A DNA stretch of 20,267 nt from Angelakisella sp. (lineage in GTDB: Bacteria > Bacillota > Clostridia > Oscillospirales > Ruminococcaceae), in NCBI GenBank assembly GCA_020024515.1, contig JAHHTR010000033.1:1-20267 (forward strand), written 5' to 3'. The translations under genes and the position numbers were made by a program. Within the stretch, counting starts at the first letter, position 1; every line of letters starts with the position of its first letter. A model generated the notes under the pieces. That model did not search any database. It saw nothing but the letters and a program-made list of their open reading frames with translations, and was not told the DNA's origin. Shown here piece by piece: positions 7,676-15,041 of the stretch.

Positions 7676-9553
7676 CTAAATTTGTGAAAATCCCGTATAT
7701 TTAGTAGCAACTTCTATTACTCTATAAACATCTAGCCATGGCTGAACTTTTAATTCATTTTCCTTAATATACTCACAAAACTCACGAAAATGAGTATCAG
7801 CAGCAACCTTATCTCCCTCGCACAAAGCAGCTAATGCAAATGATAGCAAAATACAATAGCGACCATGAAATTTTAAAAAATCCCAATTTTTAGTATATTG
7901 TGAGTCTTCTTGATGAAGTTCATCTATGTCCATTAAAAATGCCATAGCTGTCTGTGCAATATGTAGAAAACGTACTTTTTTATCAGGTTGCTTTCTTGCT
8001 CCATGTCCATTAAAATAATCTGTATCACTTAAATCAGAGAGTTGCTCTAAATATTCAATAACTTGTTTATATCCGTCACCGAACATTGCGGAAAAATAGG
8101 TGTCCTTTAATTCTTCATACTTGATACTTGTATCAAGCAACGCCTGTCCCATAACAAAATTCGGAAAACCTGTCGGTGTCATTATTCTAAGTTCTTGACA
8201 ACTCATATAGCCATTTGATTTTAATGTCTTTAATGTATGAATATCATCATATATAACCTTGGCTGTTTTCATATAACCAAAGTCGCCATAATGGGCACGA
8301 CCAAGTGGATAATCATAAAAGAAACTATCTCCGTCATATATTTTTTTCCAATTAAAATAATGAGTAAGGTTTTCTTCTACTGTCTCAGGTAACTTAATTT
8401 TATTTCTTATGTAAGGTTTTAATTCCACTTCAAAATTATTTTTAGGGTATGATTTTTCAAAAGTTCTGCTAATTGGTGCAAACATTAAACAAAAACGATT
8501 TGGATTGTTAAGTTTACTCTTTAATGGGGCATAAAGTAACTCTTGATATAGTAAAAATACAATTTTTGTATCTAAATTTTCTGCGGTCAAACATTCATCT
8601 AATTCATTTAAAATTTCTACATATTGGTCTGATAGTGTAGTCTGTTTGCATTTTTCACATTCGCACACATTGTTATACTCATCGGCAAGCCAAAAATGAA
8701 GATAATTAACGCTTTTATGTTCTCTTGCATAATCAACAACCTGTTTTAGCAAAAGCTTTCTTGCGTTTGGGTTGGAATAACACAAATTTGTATTCGTTGG
8801 CACGCCTTCCCAAAGTTCCCTTTTACCTGAAACTTCGGCAATCAGTTCTTTATTTGCATCAGATAAATTATCTTCTTCAATATGCCAACCTGTATTTGCA
8901 TAACCCAGTACCTCAGCTGTCCAACCATGTCCAACTCTATGATTAATTAAATCACGCAATAGCATAGCCTCGGTTACCAACCTTTCCATTTGGTCAAAAT
9001 CATCATGTGTTTTATTTTCTTTTGACAAAGTTGAATTAAATTTATGATTATACCAACGCTCAAAAAATACATCAGGTTTTTTAAACTGTACAAAAAAAGA
9101 ATTATAGCCATTCTTTGGTAACCAATCAATAAAATCCAAAACATTTTCCAATGAATTGGCACCCTCTATGCAAACACCACGATGTTTAAAACTTGCTGTT
9201 TTAGTTATTCTTTCACATAACAAATTATTTAACGAAGAAATATTCGGAATAAATGTACCGCTTTTTCCGGGAGCCAAAAATACAAAACCTATTTTTCTTA
9301 AATAATCATATACACCCAGTAAGACACTACGAGAATTACTACCTATTATAAAGCCTTCTTTTTTTTTGAACTCATAGCAAAAACTATCCATACAGCGCTT
9401 TGGACTATCAATATTATTAATTTTAAGCGATACACAATAGTCTTTTTCATTCTTAATTTTCAACATATCCAAGTGCTTAATCAACTCATTACCCGCAAAT
9501 ATCAAAGTGCTGTTTTGATTATCTATATTAACTCTTATTTTCATTTTTTCCAT
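7676..9553 (-). CDS. DUF4838-family glycoside-hydrolase-like enzyme, cytoplasmic
   Basis: A 625-aa protein matching the DUF4838 family (GH20/GH67-like architecture). The N-terminal about 120 residues look like the alpha/beta domain that precedes GH20 and GH67 barrels (GFIIGSNSRSVLLGVYDYL, 67-85, then the IGF..LAPG turn). The barrel region contains the family signature FWLADEYNN (287-295) followed by the cysteine cluster C297-E-C299-E-K-C302. The adjacent D291-E292 is reminiscent of the GH20 acid pair, but that role is unproven. There is no signal peptide, so it should act on something already imported. The start at 9553 has GAGGAG about 5-6 nt upstream and is preferred to the ATG at 9544. It is first in an operon with the ROK repressor and divergent from an ABC transporter and nagA, suggesting an N-acetylhexosaminide-type substrate. 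Family assignment is fairly confident; reaction and substrate are inferred. Confidence 0.75.
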   Translation of the reverse strand: MEKMKIRVNIDNQNSTLIFAGNELIKHLDMLKIKNEKDYCVSLKINNIDSPKRCMDSFCYEFKKKEGFIIGSNSRSVLLGVYDYLRKIGFVFLAPGKSGTFIPNISSLNNLLCERITKTASFKHRGVCIEGANSLENVLDFIDWLPKNGYNSFFVQFKKPDVFFERWYNHKFNSTLSKENKTHDDFDQMERLVTEAMLLRDLINHRVGHGWTAEVLGYANTGWHIEEDNLSDANKELIAEVSGKRELWEGVPTNTNLCYSNPNARKLLLKQVVDYAREHKSVNYLHFWLADEYNNVCECEKCKQTTLSDQYVEILNELDECLTAENLDTKIVFLLYQELLYAPLKSKLNNPNRFCLMFAPISRTFEKSYPKNNFEVELKPYIRNKIKLPETVEENLTHYFNWKKIYDGDSFFYDYPLGRAHYGDFGYMKTAKVIYDDIHTLKTLKSNGYMSCQELRIMTPTGFPNFVMGQALLDTSIKYEELKDTYFSAMFGDGYKQVIEYLEQLSDLSDTDYFNGHGARKQPDKKVRFLHIAQTAMAFLMDIDELHQEDSQYTKNWDFLKFHGRYCILLSFALAALCEGDKVAADTHFREFCEYIKENELKVQPWLDVYRVIEVATKYTGFSQI

Positions 9554-9572
9554 ACATCTCCTCTACAATTTG

Positions 9573-9597
9573 ATTTAATTATATTTTATAATTAAAT
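9573..9597. promoter_or_regulatory. Candidate ROK operator 1, over the -10 of the DUF4838 gene
   Basis: Perfect 10-bp arms ATTTAATTAT (9573-9582) and ATAATTAAAT (9588-9597) with a 5-bp spacer. It covers the leftward -10 box. The same sequence recurs at 9756-9780. An AT-rich palindrome with ATTT and AAAT in the arms recalls NagC/Mlc-type ROK sites. Binding is inferred. Confidence 0.65.
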
Positions 9598-9611
9598 ATA
9601 ATAAAGGTCAA
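9583..9611 (-). promoter_or_regulatory. Leftward sigma-A promoter for the DUF4838-ROK operon
   Basis: On the - strand TTGACC (9606-9611), a 17-bp spacer and TAAAAT (9583-9588). The -10 lies inside palindrome 1, so repressor binding there would exclude RNA polymerase. Confidence 0.65.
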
Positions 9612-9698
9612 CTATTTTCTATGTAGTTATTTTATATAAAAATTTTATATATTATTTGTATTAACTGTATGAATTTTCAAAAAATGTTAATTTTGTTA

Positions 9699-9727
9699 TT
9701 GAAATCTTATAAAATTTCTGTTATACT
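9699..9727 (+). promoter_or_regulatory. Rightward sigma-A promoter for the ABC transporter operon
   Basis: TTGAAA (9699-9704), a 17-bp spacer and TATACT (9722-9727) with an extended -10 TGT just before it. Transcription would start near 9734, followed by a short dyad (CACCT 9728-9732, AGGTG 9740-9744) and palindrome 2. The untranslated leader would be about 80 nt. Confidence 0.7.
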
Positions 9728-9755
9728 CACCTTAACGTTAGGTGGGGTTCAGTCT

Positions 9756-9780
9756 ATTTAATTATAAATTATAATTAAAA
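9756..9780. promoter_or_regulatory. Candidate ROK operator 2, downstream of the transporter promoter
   Basis: Arms ATTTAATTAT (9756-9765) and ATAATTAAAA (9771-9780) with a 5-bp spacer: 19 of 20 arm bases equal palindrome 1. It begins roughly 22 bp after the predicted start site, a position suited to a block or, with palindrome 1 about 183 bp away, to DNA looping. Confidence 0.65.
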
Positions 9781-9816
9781 AAGAACAGTTGCCCAAAATG
9801 TAAAGGAGTTGTATTT

Positions 9817-10590
9817 ATGAAAAAAAAGAAGAAAGGGTTAGTAATAAGTAATAAAGTTTGGCTTTTAATTTCCCTTGGTGCCGCATTAGTTTTATGGTAT
9901 TTGTTATCTATTGGATCTAAAACACATAGAAGTTTTCCTTTTGTAGACAAAGTTATTCCGGCAGTCAAAACAATGATTGACAGAGGTGCTTTTTGGGCAG
10001 ATATCTCAAATAGTTTACTGTGTGTATTTGCAGGTTTTAGTTTAGGATTTGCAACATCTCTGCCTATTGCATTCTTAATGGCATGGTATACCCCTATTCA
10101 AAAAATTATTGAACCTTGGATAAACTTTATACGTAATATTCCGGCTCTTGGCTATGCACCTCTAATAGTTATAACTTTTGGTGTTGGTGCTAAACCAGCA
10201 ATTATCCTTATTTGGATTTGTACATTTATGACAATGAGTATCACTATTTATCAAGGTATTAAAAATATTGATACTACAATACTTAAAGCTGCTAGGGTTT
10301 TAGGTGCAAATGACTTCCACATCTTTGTAAAAGTTATTTGTCCTGCAACAGTTCCATTCATTATTACAGCTGTTCGCCTTGGTCTAAGTGCTGCTTTAAC
10401 AACACTACTTGCTGCTGAGTCAACAGGTGCACAAAACGGTATCGGTATGAGAATACGTTCTTTGGCAACTGCATTCGATGCACCTCCAATGCTAATGTAC
10501 ATTATTTTACTGGGTATTATTGGTTTAATTTTGGTTAAATTTGTTGATATTATTGAAAGGAAGCTAACAGGATGGCAGGAGAAAATTTAA
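9817..10590 (+). CDS. NitT/TauT-type ABC transporter permease (SsuC/TauC-like)
   Basis: A 257-aa integral membrane subunit of a NitT/TauT-family importer. A lysine-rich start is followed by about six membrane helices, beginning near residue 14, with others near 62-90, 112-142 and 222-242. The conserved EAA-type loop that docks on the ATPase is at about 158-180 (AARVLGANDFHIF, then PATVPF). The start has AAAGGAG about 10 nt upstream. It overlaps the ATPase gene by 19 bp, so the two are coupled. As I know the family, relatives carry sulfonates, taurine, nitrate or thiamine precursors; none is known to me as an amino-sugar carrier, yet here it shares a divergent control region with a ROK repressor and a glycosidase-like gene. 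The family is clear; the substrate is open. Confidence 0.9.
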   Translation: MKKKKKGLVISNKVWLLISLGAALVLWYLLSIGSKTHRSFPFVDKVIPAVKTMIDRGAFWADISNSLLCVFAGFSLGFATSLPIAFLMAWYTPIQKIIEPWINFIRNIPALGYAPLIVITFGVGAKPAIILIWICTFMTMSITIYQGIKNIDTTILKAARVLGANDFHIFVKVICPATVPFIITAVRLGLSAALTTLLAAESTGAQNGIGMRIRSLATAFDAPPMLMYIILLGIIGLILVKFVDIIERKLTGWQEKI

Positions 10591-11360
10591 TTAAACTAAA
10601 AATTGATAATGTTTATAAAGAATATGAAGGTCGTAACGGTAAGACAGTTGCGCTAAACGGTGTAAACTTAGATATAAAAGAAAATGAATTTATTTGCGTA
10701 GTCGGTCCTTCCGGTTGTGGTAAATCCACACTTCTTAATATAATCGCAGGTCTGCTTGAACCAACAAGTGGTGACGTTTATCTTGACGGTAAAAAAATAG
10801 AAGGCACCGGCGTTGAACGTGGCGTTGTTTTCCAAGGATATGCGTTATTTCCATGGAGAACAGTACTTAAAAATGTTATGTTTGGTTTGGAAATTAAGAA
10901 AATTCCAAAAGCTGAAGCTGAACAAATTGCACGTAAATACATAAAAGCTGTTGGACTTGAAGGCTTTGAAAATGCTTATCCAAAAGAGCTATCAGGCGGT
11001 ATGCGTCAACGTGTTGCTATCGCTCGTGCTTACGCCGTTAATCCTGAAGTTTTGCTGCTTGACGAACCATTTGGAGCTCTTGACGCACAAACTCGTGTAC
11101 AGTTACAGACAGAACTACTAAATACATGGGAGCATGAAAAGAAAACTTGTTTCTTTATCACTCATGATGTTGATGAAGCTATCATTTTGGCACAGCGTGT
11201 TATTATAATGAGTGCTCGTCCCGGTAGAATAAAGAAAATTGTTGATATCGATATTCCTTATCCACGTACACAGGCAATAAAATCCGATCCTCGTTTCTTA
11301 GAACTAAAAACAGAGATATGGAATGAAGTATATCAAGAATTCTTGGAAGTTCGTAAATAA
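10572..11360 (+). CDS. NitT/TauT-type ABC transporter ATPase (SsuB/TauB-like)
   Basis: A 262-aa ATPase that drives the importer from the cytoplasmic side. All motifs are intact: Walker A GPSGCGKST (45-53), Q-loop Q88 in VVFQGYALFPW, signature LSGGMRQR (140-147), Walker B LLLDEP with D164-E165, and switch H198 in FITHDVDEA. The VFQGYALFPW and LSGGMRQR versions are typical of the SsuB/TauB/NrtD group. The start lies inside the end of the permease gene, with GAAAGG 11 nt upstream. A small hairpin (11367-11385) lies between this gene and the binding protein. There is no extra C-terminal regulatory domain. Confidence 0.93.
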   Translation: MAGENLIKLKIDNVYKEYEGRNGKTVALNGVNLDIKENEFICVVGPSGCGKSTLLNIIAGLLEPTSGDVYLDGKKIEGTGVERGVVFQGYALFPWRTVLKNVMFGLEIKKIPKAEAEQIARKYIKAVGLEGFENAYPKELSGGMRQRVAIARAYAVNPEVLLLDEPFGALDAQTRVQLQTELLNTWEHEKKTCFFITHDVDEAIILAQRVIIMSARPGRIKKIVDIDIPYPRTQAIKSDPRFLELKTEIWNEVYQEFLEVRK

Positions 11361-11366
11361 GAACAC

Positions 11367-11385
11367 AAACCGAAATGTTCGGTTT
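11367..11385 (+). other. Intercistronic hairpin before the binding-protein gene
   Basis: AAACCGAA (11367-11374) and TTCGGTTT (11378-11385) form a perfect 8-bp stem with a 3-nt loop. It is followed by A-rich rather than T-rich sequence, so it is not a usual terminator. It probably acts as an RNA processing or stability element. Confidence 0.5.
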
Positions 11386-11416
11386 AAAAATAAAATCAAA
11401 CTTGGAGGAAAAGAAG

Positions 11417-12469
11417 ATGAAAAAATTTTTATCAGTGTTACTGACACTATGTATGGTTGTCTCAATGGGTGCATGTTCAGGCAATAAAACACCAGTAGAA
11501 ACAACAAACCCATCAGGCAGTACAAGTACAGAAACTTCAAAAACAGATCCTAAACCGCCAGAAAAAACAAAAGTAAATGTAGCTTATATGCCAAACTATG
11601 CTTCATTATGGGGCGTTTTGACAGCTATGGATAAAGGATACTTTGAAGAAGAAAGTTTGGATATTACTCTATGGGAGTTTGCAGACGGTCCTTCTGAGAT
11701 AGCAGCTATGGAAGGTGGCAGTATAGACTTAGCATACATAGGACATGGTGCTCACAAACTATGTATCAATGGTCAAGCACAAATATTCCTACCATCATCT
11801 GTACATAACACAGACCGTATAATCGTTCTTCCCAGCTCAGGTGTAAAAACTGTTGAAGAACTACCAAAACTAAAAGGAAAAAAAATAGCGTTCAATGGCG
11901 GTTCTTCTTCTGAAACAGCTCTTAACGGTGCTTTAAAAGTTGCCGGTCTAACAAGAGACGATATCAAAGGCTACGAAATGGATGCTACAAATATGGTTGC
12001 TGCTATGGTATCAGGTAATGTTGACGCTTGTACAGCATGGAACCCATACTCAAACCAAATTATGGAAAACTGTAAAGATGCTGTTGAACTTGAATTTGCT
12101 ACTGATGCAGTAAACTTATCAAGCTGGATTTGTCTACCAAGCTATGCAGCGAAAAACAAAGATACACTTGTTAAATTTACCCGTGCTCTTCTAAAAGGTA
12201 TGGAGTTTGCTGCCAAAGAAGAAAACTGGCCATACGTTGTAGAACTATATGCTAAGAAATGTGCAAAAGATCCTAAGGGTTGTGAAGTAGAAACAGCTGA
12301 CGCACAATGGTTCTCATCAGAAGATATTAAGACAAAAATCCATGATAAATCTATGGACGAACTATACAAACGTCAACAACAAATGTTTATTGATGGCGGT
12401 GCTGTCAAAGAGCCTGTTGACCTTTCAAAATACATTCTGTTTGATGTAATCAAAGAAGCATTGGGCTAA
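11417..12469 (+). CDS. NitT/TauT-type substrate-binding lipoprotein (SsuA/TauA/NMT1-like)
   Basis: A 350-aa extracellular binding protein anchored by lipid. The signal peptide ends at a lipobox MGAC with C20 as the acylated residue. A Ser/Thr/Pro-rich linker runs to about residue 50. The NMT1/SsuA-like fold follows: VNVAYMPNYASLW, MDKGYFEEE, IDLAYIGHGAH, LKGKKIAFNGGSS and AMVSGNVDACTAWNPY. These features give ligand binding at the outer face for the permease/ATPase pair. The start at 11417 is chosen because GGAGG (11404-11408) precedes it and the signal peptide then begins MKKFL; an in-frame ATG at 11375 lies in a hairpin loop and lacks a binding site. Hairpins flank the gene on both sides, which may raise its mRNA level over the other subunits. 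The ligand is unknown. Confidence 0.9.
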   Translation: MKKFLSVLLTLCMVVSMGACSGNKTPVETTNPSGSTSTETSKTDPKPPEKTKVNVAYMPNYASLWGVLTAMDKGYFEEESLDITLWEFADGPSEIAAMEGGSIDLAYIGHGAHKLCINGQAQIFLPSSVHNTDRIIVLPSSGVKTVEELPKLKGKKIAFNGGSSSETALNGALKVAGLTRDDIKGYEMDATNMVAAMVSGNVDACTAWNPYSNQIMENCKDAVELEFATDAVNLSSWICLPSYAAKNKDTLVKFTRALLKGMEFAAKEENWPYVVELYAKKCAKDPKGCEVETADAQWFSSEDIKTKIHDKSMDELYKRQQQMFIDGGAVKEPVDLSKYILFDVIKEALG

Positions 12470-12503
12470 TACAAAATTAATTTAAATAAAATCACTTACC
12501 AAA

Positions 12504-12536
12504 AAAGGGGGTACTTGCATCGCAAGTGGCCCCTTT
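12504..12536 (+). terminator. Stem-loop between the binding-protein gene and nagA
   Basis: AAAGGGGG..ACTTGC (12504-12518) pairs with GCAAGT..CCCCTTT (12522-12536) around a 3-nt loop, with one G-G mismatch and one G-U pair. This is the most GC-rich stem of the locus. Only three T's end it, so it probably gives partial termination or 3'-end protection, lowering nagA relative to the transporter. Confidence 0.6.
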
Positions 12537-12560
12537 AAATTCTAAAAGGAGAATATTAAA

Positions 12561-13715
12561 ATGGATTTCTATATTTTAAATGCTCAAATTTACCATAAAC
12601 ACAAATTTCAAAAATCTACACTTCATATAATAGACGGAAAAATAAAAATTTGCAGTAACGAGAATATTCCAAAAGATGCAAAAACAGTCAATGCAGAAGG
12701 TATGAAAATTATTCCCGGATTTATTGATATACATACACACGGAGCTGTGGGAGTCGATGTCAATAGTGCCACAACAGATGATTTAGCAAAGATTGGCAAT
12801 TTTTTTGCATCTAACGGTACAACTTCTTGGTTATGCTCTATCTTGACTGATACAGTAGAACAAACAGACTGGTGCATAAATCAATTTAAAGATTACCGAA
12901 AAAATAAACCACAAAATGTTGCAGATTTACTCGGTATACACTTAGAAGGACCTTTCCTTGCCACTGAATACAAAGGAGCAATGCCTGAACATCTTTTGCA
13001 AAAAGGCAATACAGAATTACTGAAACACTATCAAGACTTAGCAGAGGGACAAGTAAAGTATCTTACAGTTTCACCGGAGGTTTTAGGAGTAACCGAAATG
13101 ATACCCGAGGCAAAAAAAATGGGAATAAAAGTAGGCATAGGACATTCTGGTTCAACATACAGTCAAGCTATAGAGGCAGTAGAAAACGGTGCTGACCTTG
13201 CAACACACACATTTAATGCAATGCGGTTATTTCATCAACATGAGCCTGCCATTATGGGAGCAGTCCTTGAATCAGACATATATTGCGAAATGATTTGTGA
13301 CGGACTACACCTAGTTCCAGCAACAGTAAGACTGCTTACTAAAATTAAAGGTATGGACAAAGTAATCGCTATTACAGATTCCATAATGGCGGCAGGATTA
13401 CCTGACGGAAATTATCATTTGGGCGTTAATGATGTTGTTGTAAAAGATGGTGACGCAAAACTTGCAAGTAATGGTATCAGAGCCGGAAGTACACTTACAC
13501 TTAATCGTGCCTTAAAGAATTTGCTTGCTTTTACCGAAAAACCACTTGAAGAAATCATACCTGCTCTAACAGAAAATCCCGCAAAACTTTTAGAGGTAGA
13601 TGACAAAATAGGATTTATCGAAGACGGTATGGACGCTGACTTGGTATTTCTAAATGAAAACAATGATGTATCACAAGTCTATGTCAAAGGTAATCTTGTC
13701 TCTAAAACAAATTAA
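12561..13715 (+). CDS. nagA: N-acetylglucosamine-6-phosphate deacetylase
   Basis: NagA (384 aa) removes acetate from GlcNAc-6-phosphate to give GlcN-6-phosphate, a cytoplasmic step in amino-sugar use and wall recycling. The amidohydrolase barrel is complete: HTH (58-60) in GFIDIHTHGAVG, H127-L-E129-GPF with E129 as metal ligand, H195 in GIGHSGST, H216 in THTFNAM, and catalytic D273 in ITDSIMAAG. H195, H216 and D273 fall at the E. coli numbers. AAAGGAGA (12545-12552) fixes the start. It is last in the rightward operon after the transporter; nagB and a GlcNAc kinase are not in the window. Action on a related N-acetyl sugar phosphate is possible, but the motif set is that of a true NagA. Confidence 0.95.
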   Translation: MDFYILNAQIYHKHKFQKSTLHIIDGKIKICSNENIPKDAKTVNAEGMKIIPGFIDIHTHGAVGVDVNSATTDDLAKIGNFFASNGTTSWLCSILTDTVEQTDWCINQFKDYRKNKPQNVADLLGIHLEGPFLATEYKGAMPEHLLQKGNTELLKHYQDLAEGQVKYLTVSPEVLGVTEMIPEAKKMGIKVGIGHSGSTYSQAIEAVENGADLATHTFNAMRLFHQHEPAIMGAVLESDIYCEMICDGLHLVPATVRLLTKIKGMDKVIAITDSIMAAGLPDGNYHLGVNDVVVKDGDAKLASNGIRAGSTLTLNRALKNLLAFTEKPLEEIIPALTENPAKLLEVDDKIGFIEDGMDADLVFLNENNDVSQVYVKGNLVSKTN

Positions 13716-13724
13716 TAAATAATC

Positions 13725-13784
13725 ATCTAAAATAAAGAAATACCACATTATCCTATGATAGTGTGGTATTTCTTTATTTTAGAT
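13725..13784. terminator. Long bidirectional terminator after nagA
   Basis: A 28-bp stem (13725-13752 with 13757-13784) with one G-U pair and a CTAT loop. It closes the convergent nagA (+) and DUF975-like (-) genes, and its right arm includes the stop codon of the latter (13779-13781). The T-rich part is built into the stem on both strands. Confidence 0.9.
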
Positions 13785-15008
13785 CTCTGTATTACTTTCT
13801 TCTGTATCTATTGTATTCTCAATCGGTTTTTGTTCTTGCTCTGTTGGTTCACTTTCCACTTGCAGAGCTTCTATAACAGTACTTGTAGGCTGTGTTGAAA
13901 CTTCTTGTTGATTGGTATTATTCATTTCCTCTGTTATAACCGTATCTTCTGCATTTACACTGCTTATATTTTCAACATTATTATTATTGATTTGTGAATT
14001 TGAATATTCATTATTTGTGTTTTTTTCTTGAATATTCAGATTACCAACATTAACACTACTATCTTGTTGATTTATGTCATTAACTATTGTACCTTGTACC
14101 GCTTGACCGTTTGCATTTGATATGTGTTCACCTAGCTCAAACAAATATCTTTTATACATAGTTGTACCCATTAAATAATATGGAACAAAGAATAAAGCTG
14201 TAAGAGTTGTAACAACAAATACCAATAATTTCATTGGCATAACTAATGCAAAATCTGTTTCTTCTGTAAAGAAATACATAATATTTACAAGTATGAACGG
14301 AATTAAATATCCTATATAAGACAATTTAAAGCCTATAAGCTCACCTTTATGATGTTTCATATAGTTAGTTGATGTTTTAACCGCTTTGTGTACACCGTAA
14401 CTATATTTATTGCAAATAAGTATTGGAGCAAGTGCATATCTTTGCATAAACAGTTCAATTAAAAACAGTGCTACCAAAAGCACAAGACTACCCACAATAA
14501 TAAGCATAGGAGCAAACAGTGGATGCATATCAGCTTGTAAAGATATAAAGACACCAACTGATATTACAGCTATGGGTATAGCCACAAACAGCAAGCTTAT
14601 AAATAATCTTTTAATACCCAAGTTCAGCCACATCAAAATACTTTTTCCAAAAAGTTTGCTTTCATAAGGATTGAATATATCCGATACACTTACATTTTCT
14701 TTATCTGTTATATTCAAATAGAAATTCAATGTTCCTATCATAATAGGCACAATAAGTAACATCTTAATGATAAAACCCACAAATGAAATTATAAAAGGAA
14801 TTGGTGATGTAAACAGTTCCTGTGAATAATTATAAATATCTTCTGACAATCTTATTAAATCATATCCACATAAATTGAATGCTAATCCATCTACAAAATT
14901 AATAATAAAATTTATTATTGAAATAATTAATATTATTAAGACACCTTTGCCATAATTATTTGTCAACAAAAGTTTGGAATCTCTTTTTATTAACTTTGAT
15001 AGCCTCAT
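13779..15008 (-). CDS. DUF975-like integral membrane protein with polar tail
   Basis: A 409-aa membrane protein with about six hydrophobic segments (near residues 22-46, 68-98, 130-155, 162-188, 225-250 and 260-290). Residues KAVKTSTNYMKHHKGELIGF followed by a membrane segment and VPYYLMGTTMYKRYLFEL resemble the conserved part of the DUF975 family. From about residue 310 the chain becomes a low-complexity tail rich in N, Q, S, T and E, probably disordered. It follows the histidine phosphatase gene by 33 bp on the same strand and should be cotranscribed. AGAGG lies about 10 nt before the ATG. The function of DUF975 proteins is unknown. The family call is moderate; the membrane nature is certain. 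Confidence 0.7.
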   Translation of the reverse strand: MRLSKLIKRDSKLLLTNNYGKGVLIILIISIINFIINFVDGLAFNLCGYDLIRLSEDIYNYSQELFTSPIPFIISFVGFIIKMLLIVPIMIGTLNFYLNITDKENVSVSDIFNPYESKLFGKSILMWLNLGIKRLFISLLFVAIPIAVISVGVFISLQADMHPLFAPMLIIVGSLVLLVALFLIELFMQRYALAPILICNKYSYGVHKAVKTSTNYMKHHKGELIGFKLSYIGYLIPFILVNIMYFFTEETDFALVMPMKLLVFVVTTLTALFFVPYYLMGTTMYKRYLFELGEHISNANGQAVQGTIVNDINQQDSSVNVGNLNIQEKNTNNEYSNSQINNNNVENISSVNAEDTVITEEMNNTNQQEVSTQPTSTVIEALQVESEPTEQEQKPIENTIDTEESNTEI

Positions 15009-15041
15009 TTTACAAATACCTCTTTTCTATACATCAATATA

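Noticed and set aside
11375..11416. Upstream in-frame start for the binding lipoprotein
   Set aside because: The ATG is the loop of a hairpin, has no ribosome binding site, and would put a charged stretch before the signal peptide.
13779..14100. Tandem protein repeats in the tail of the DUF975-like protein
   Set aside because: The N/Q/S/T/E-rich tail is low in complexity but shows no regular repeat unit.
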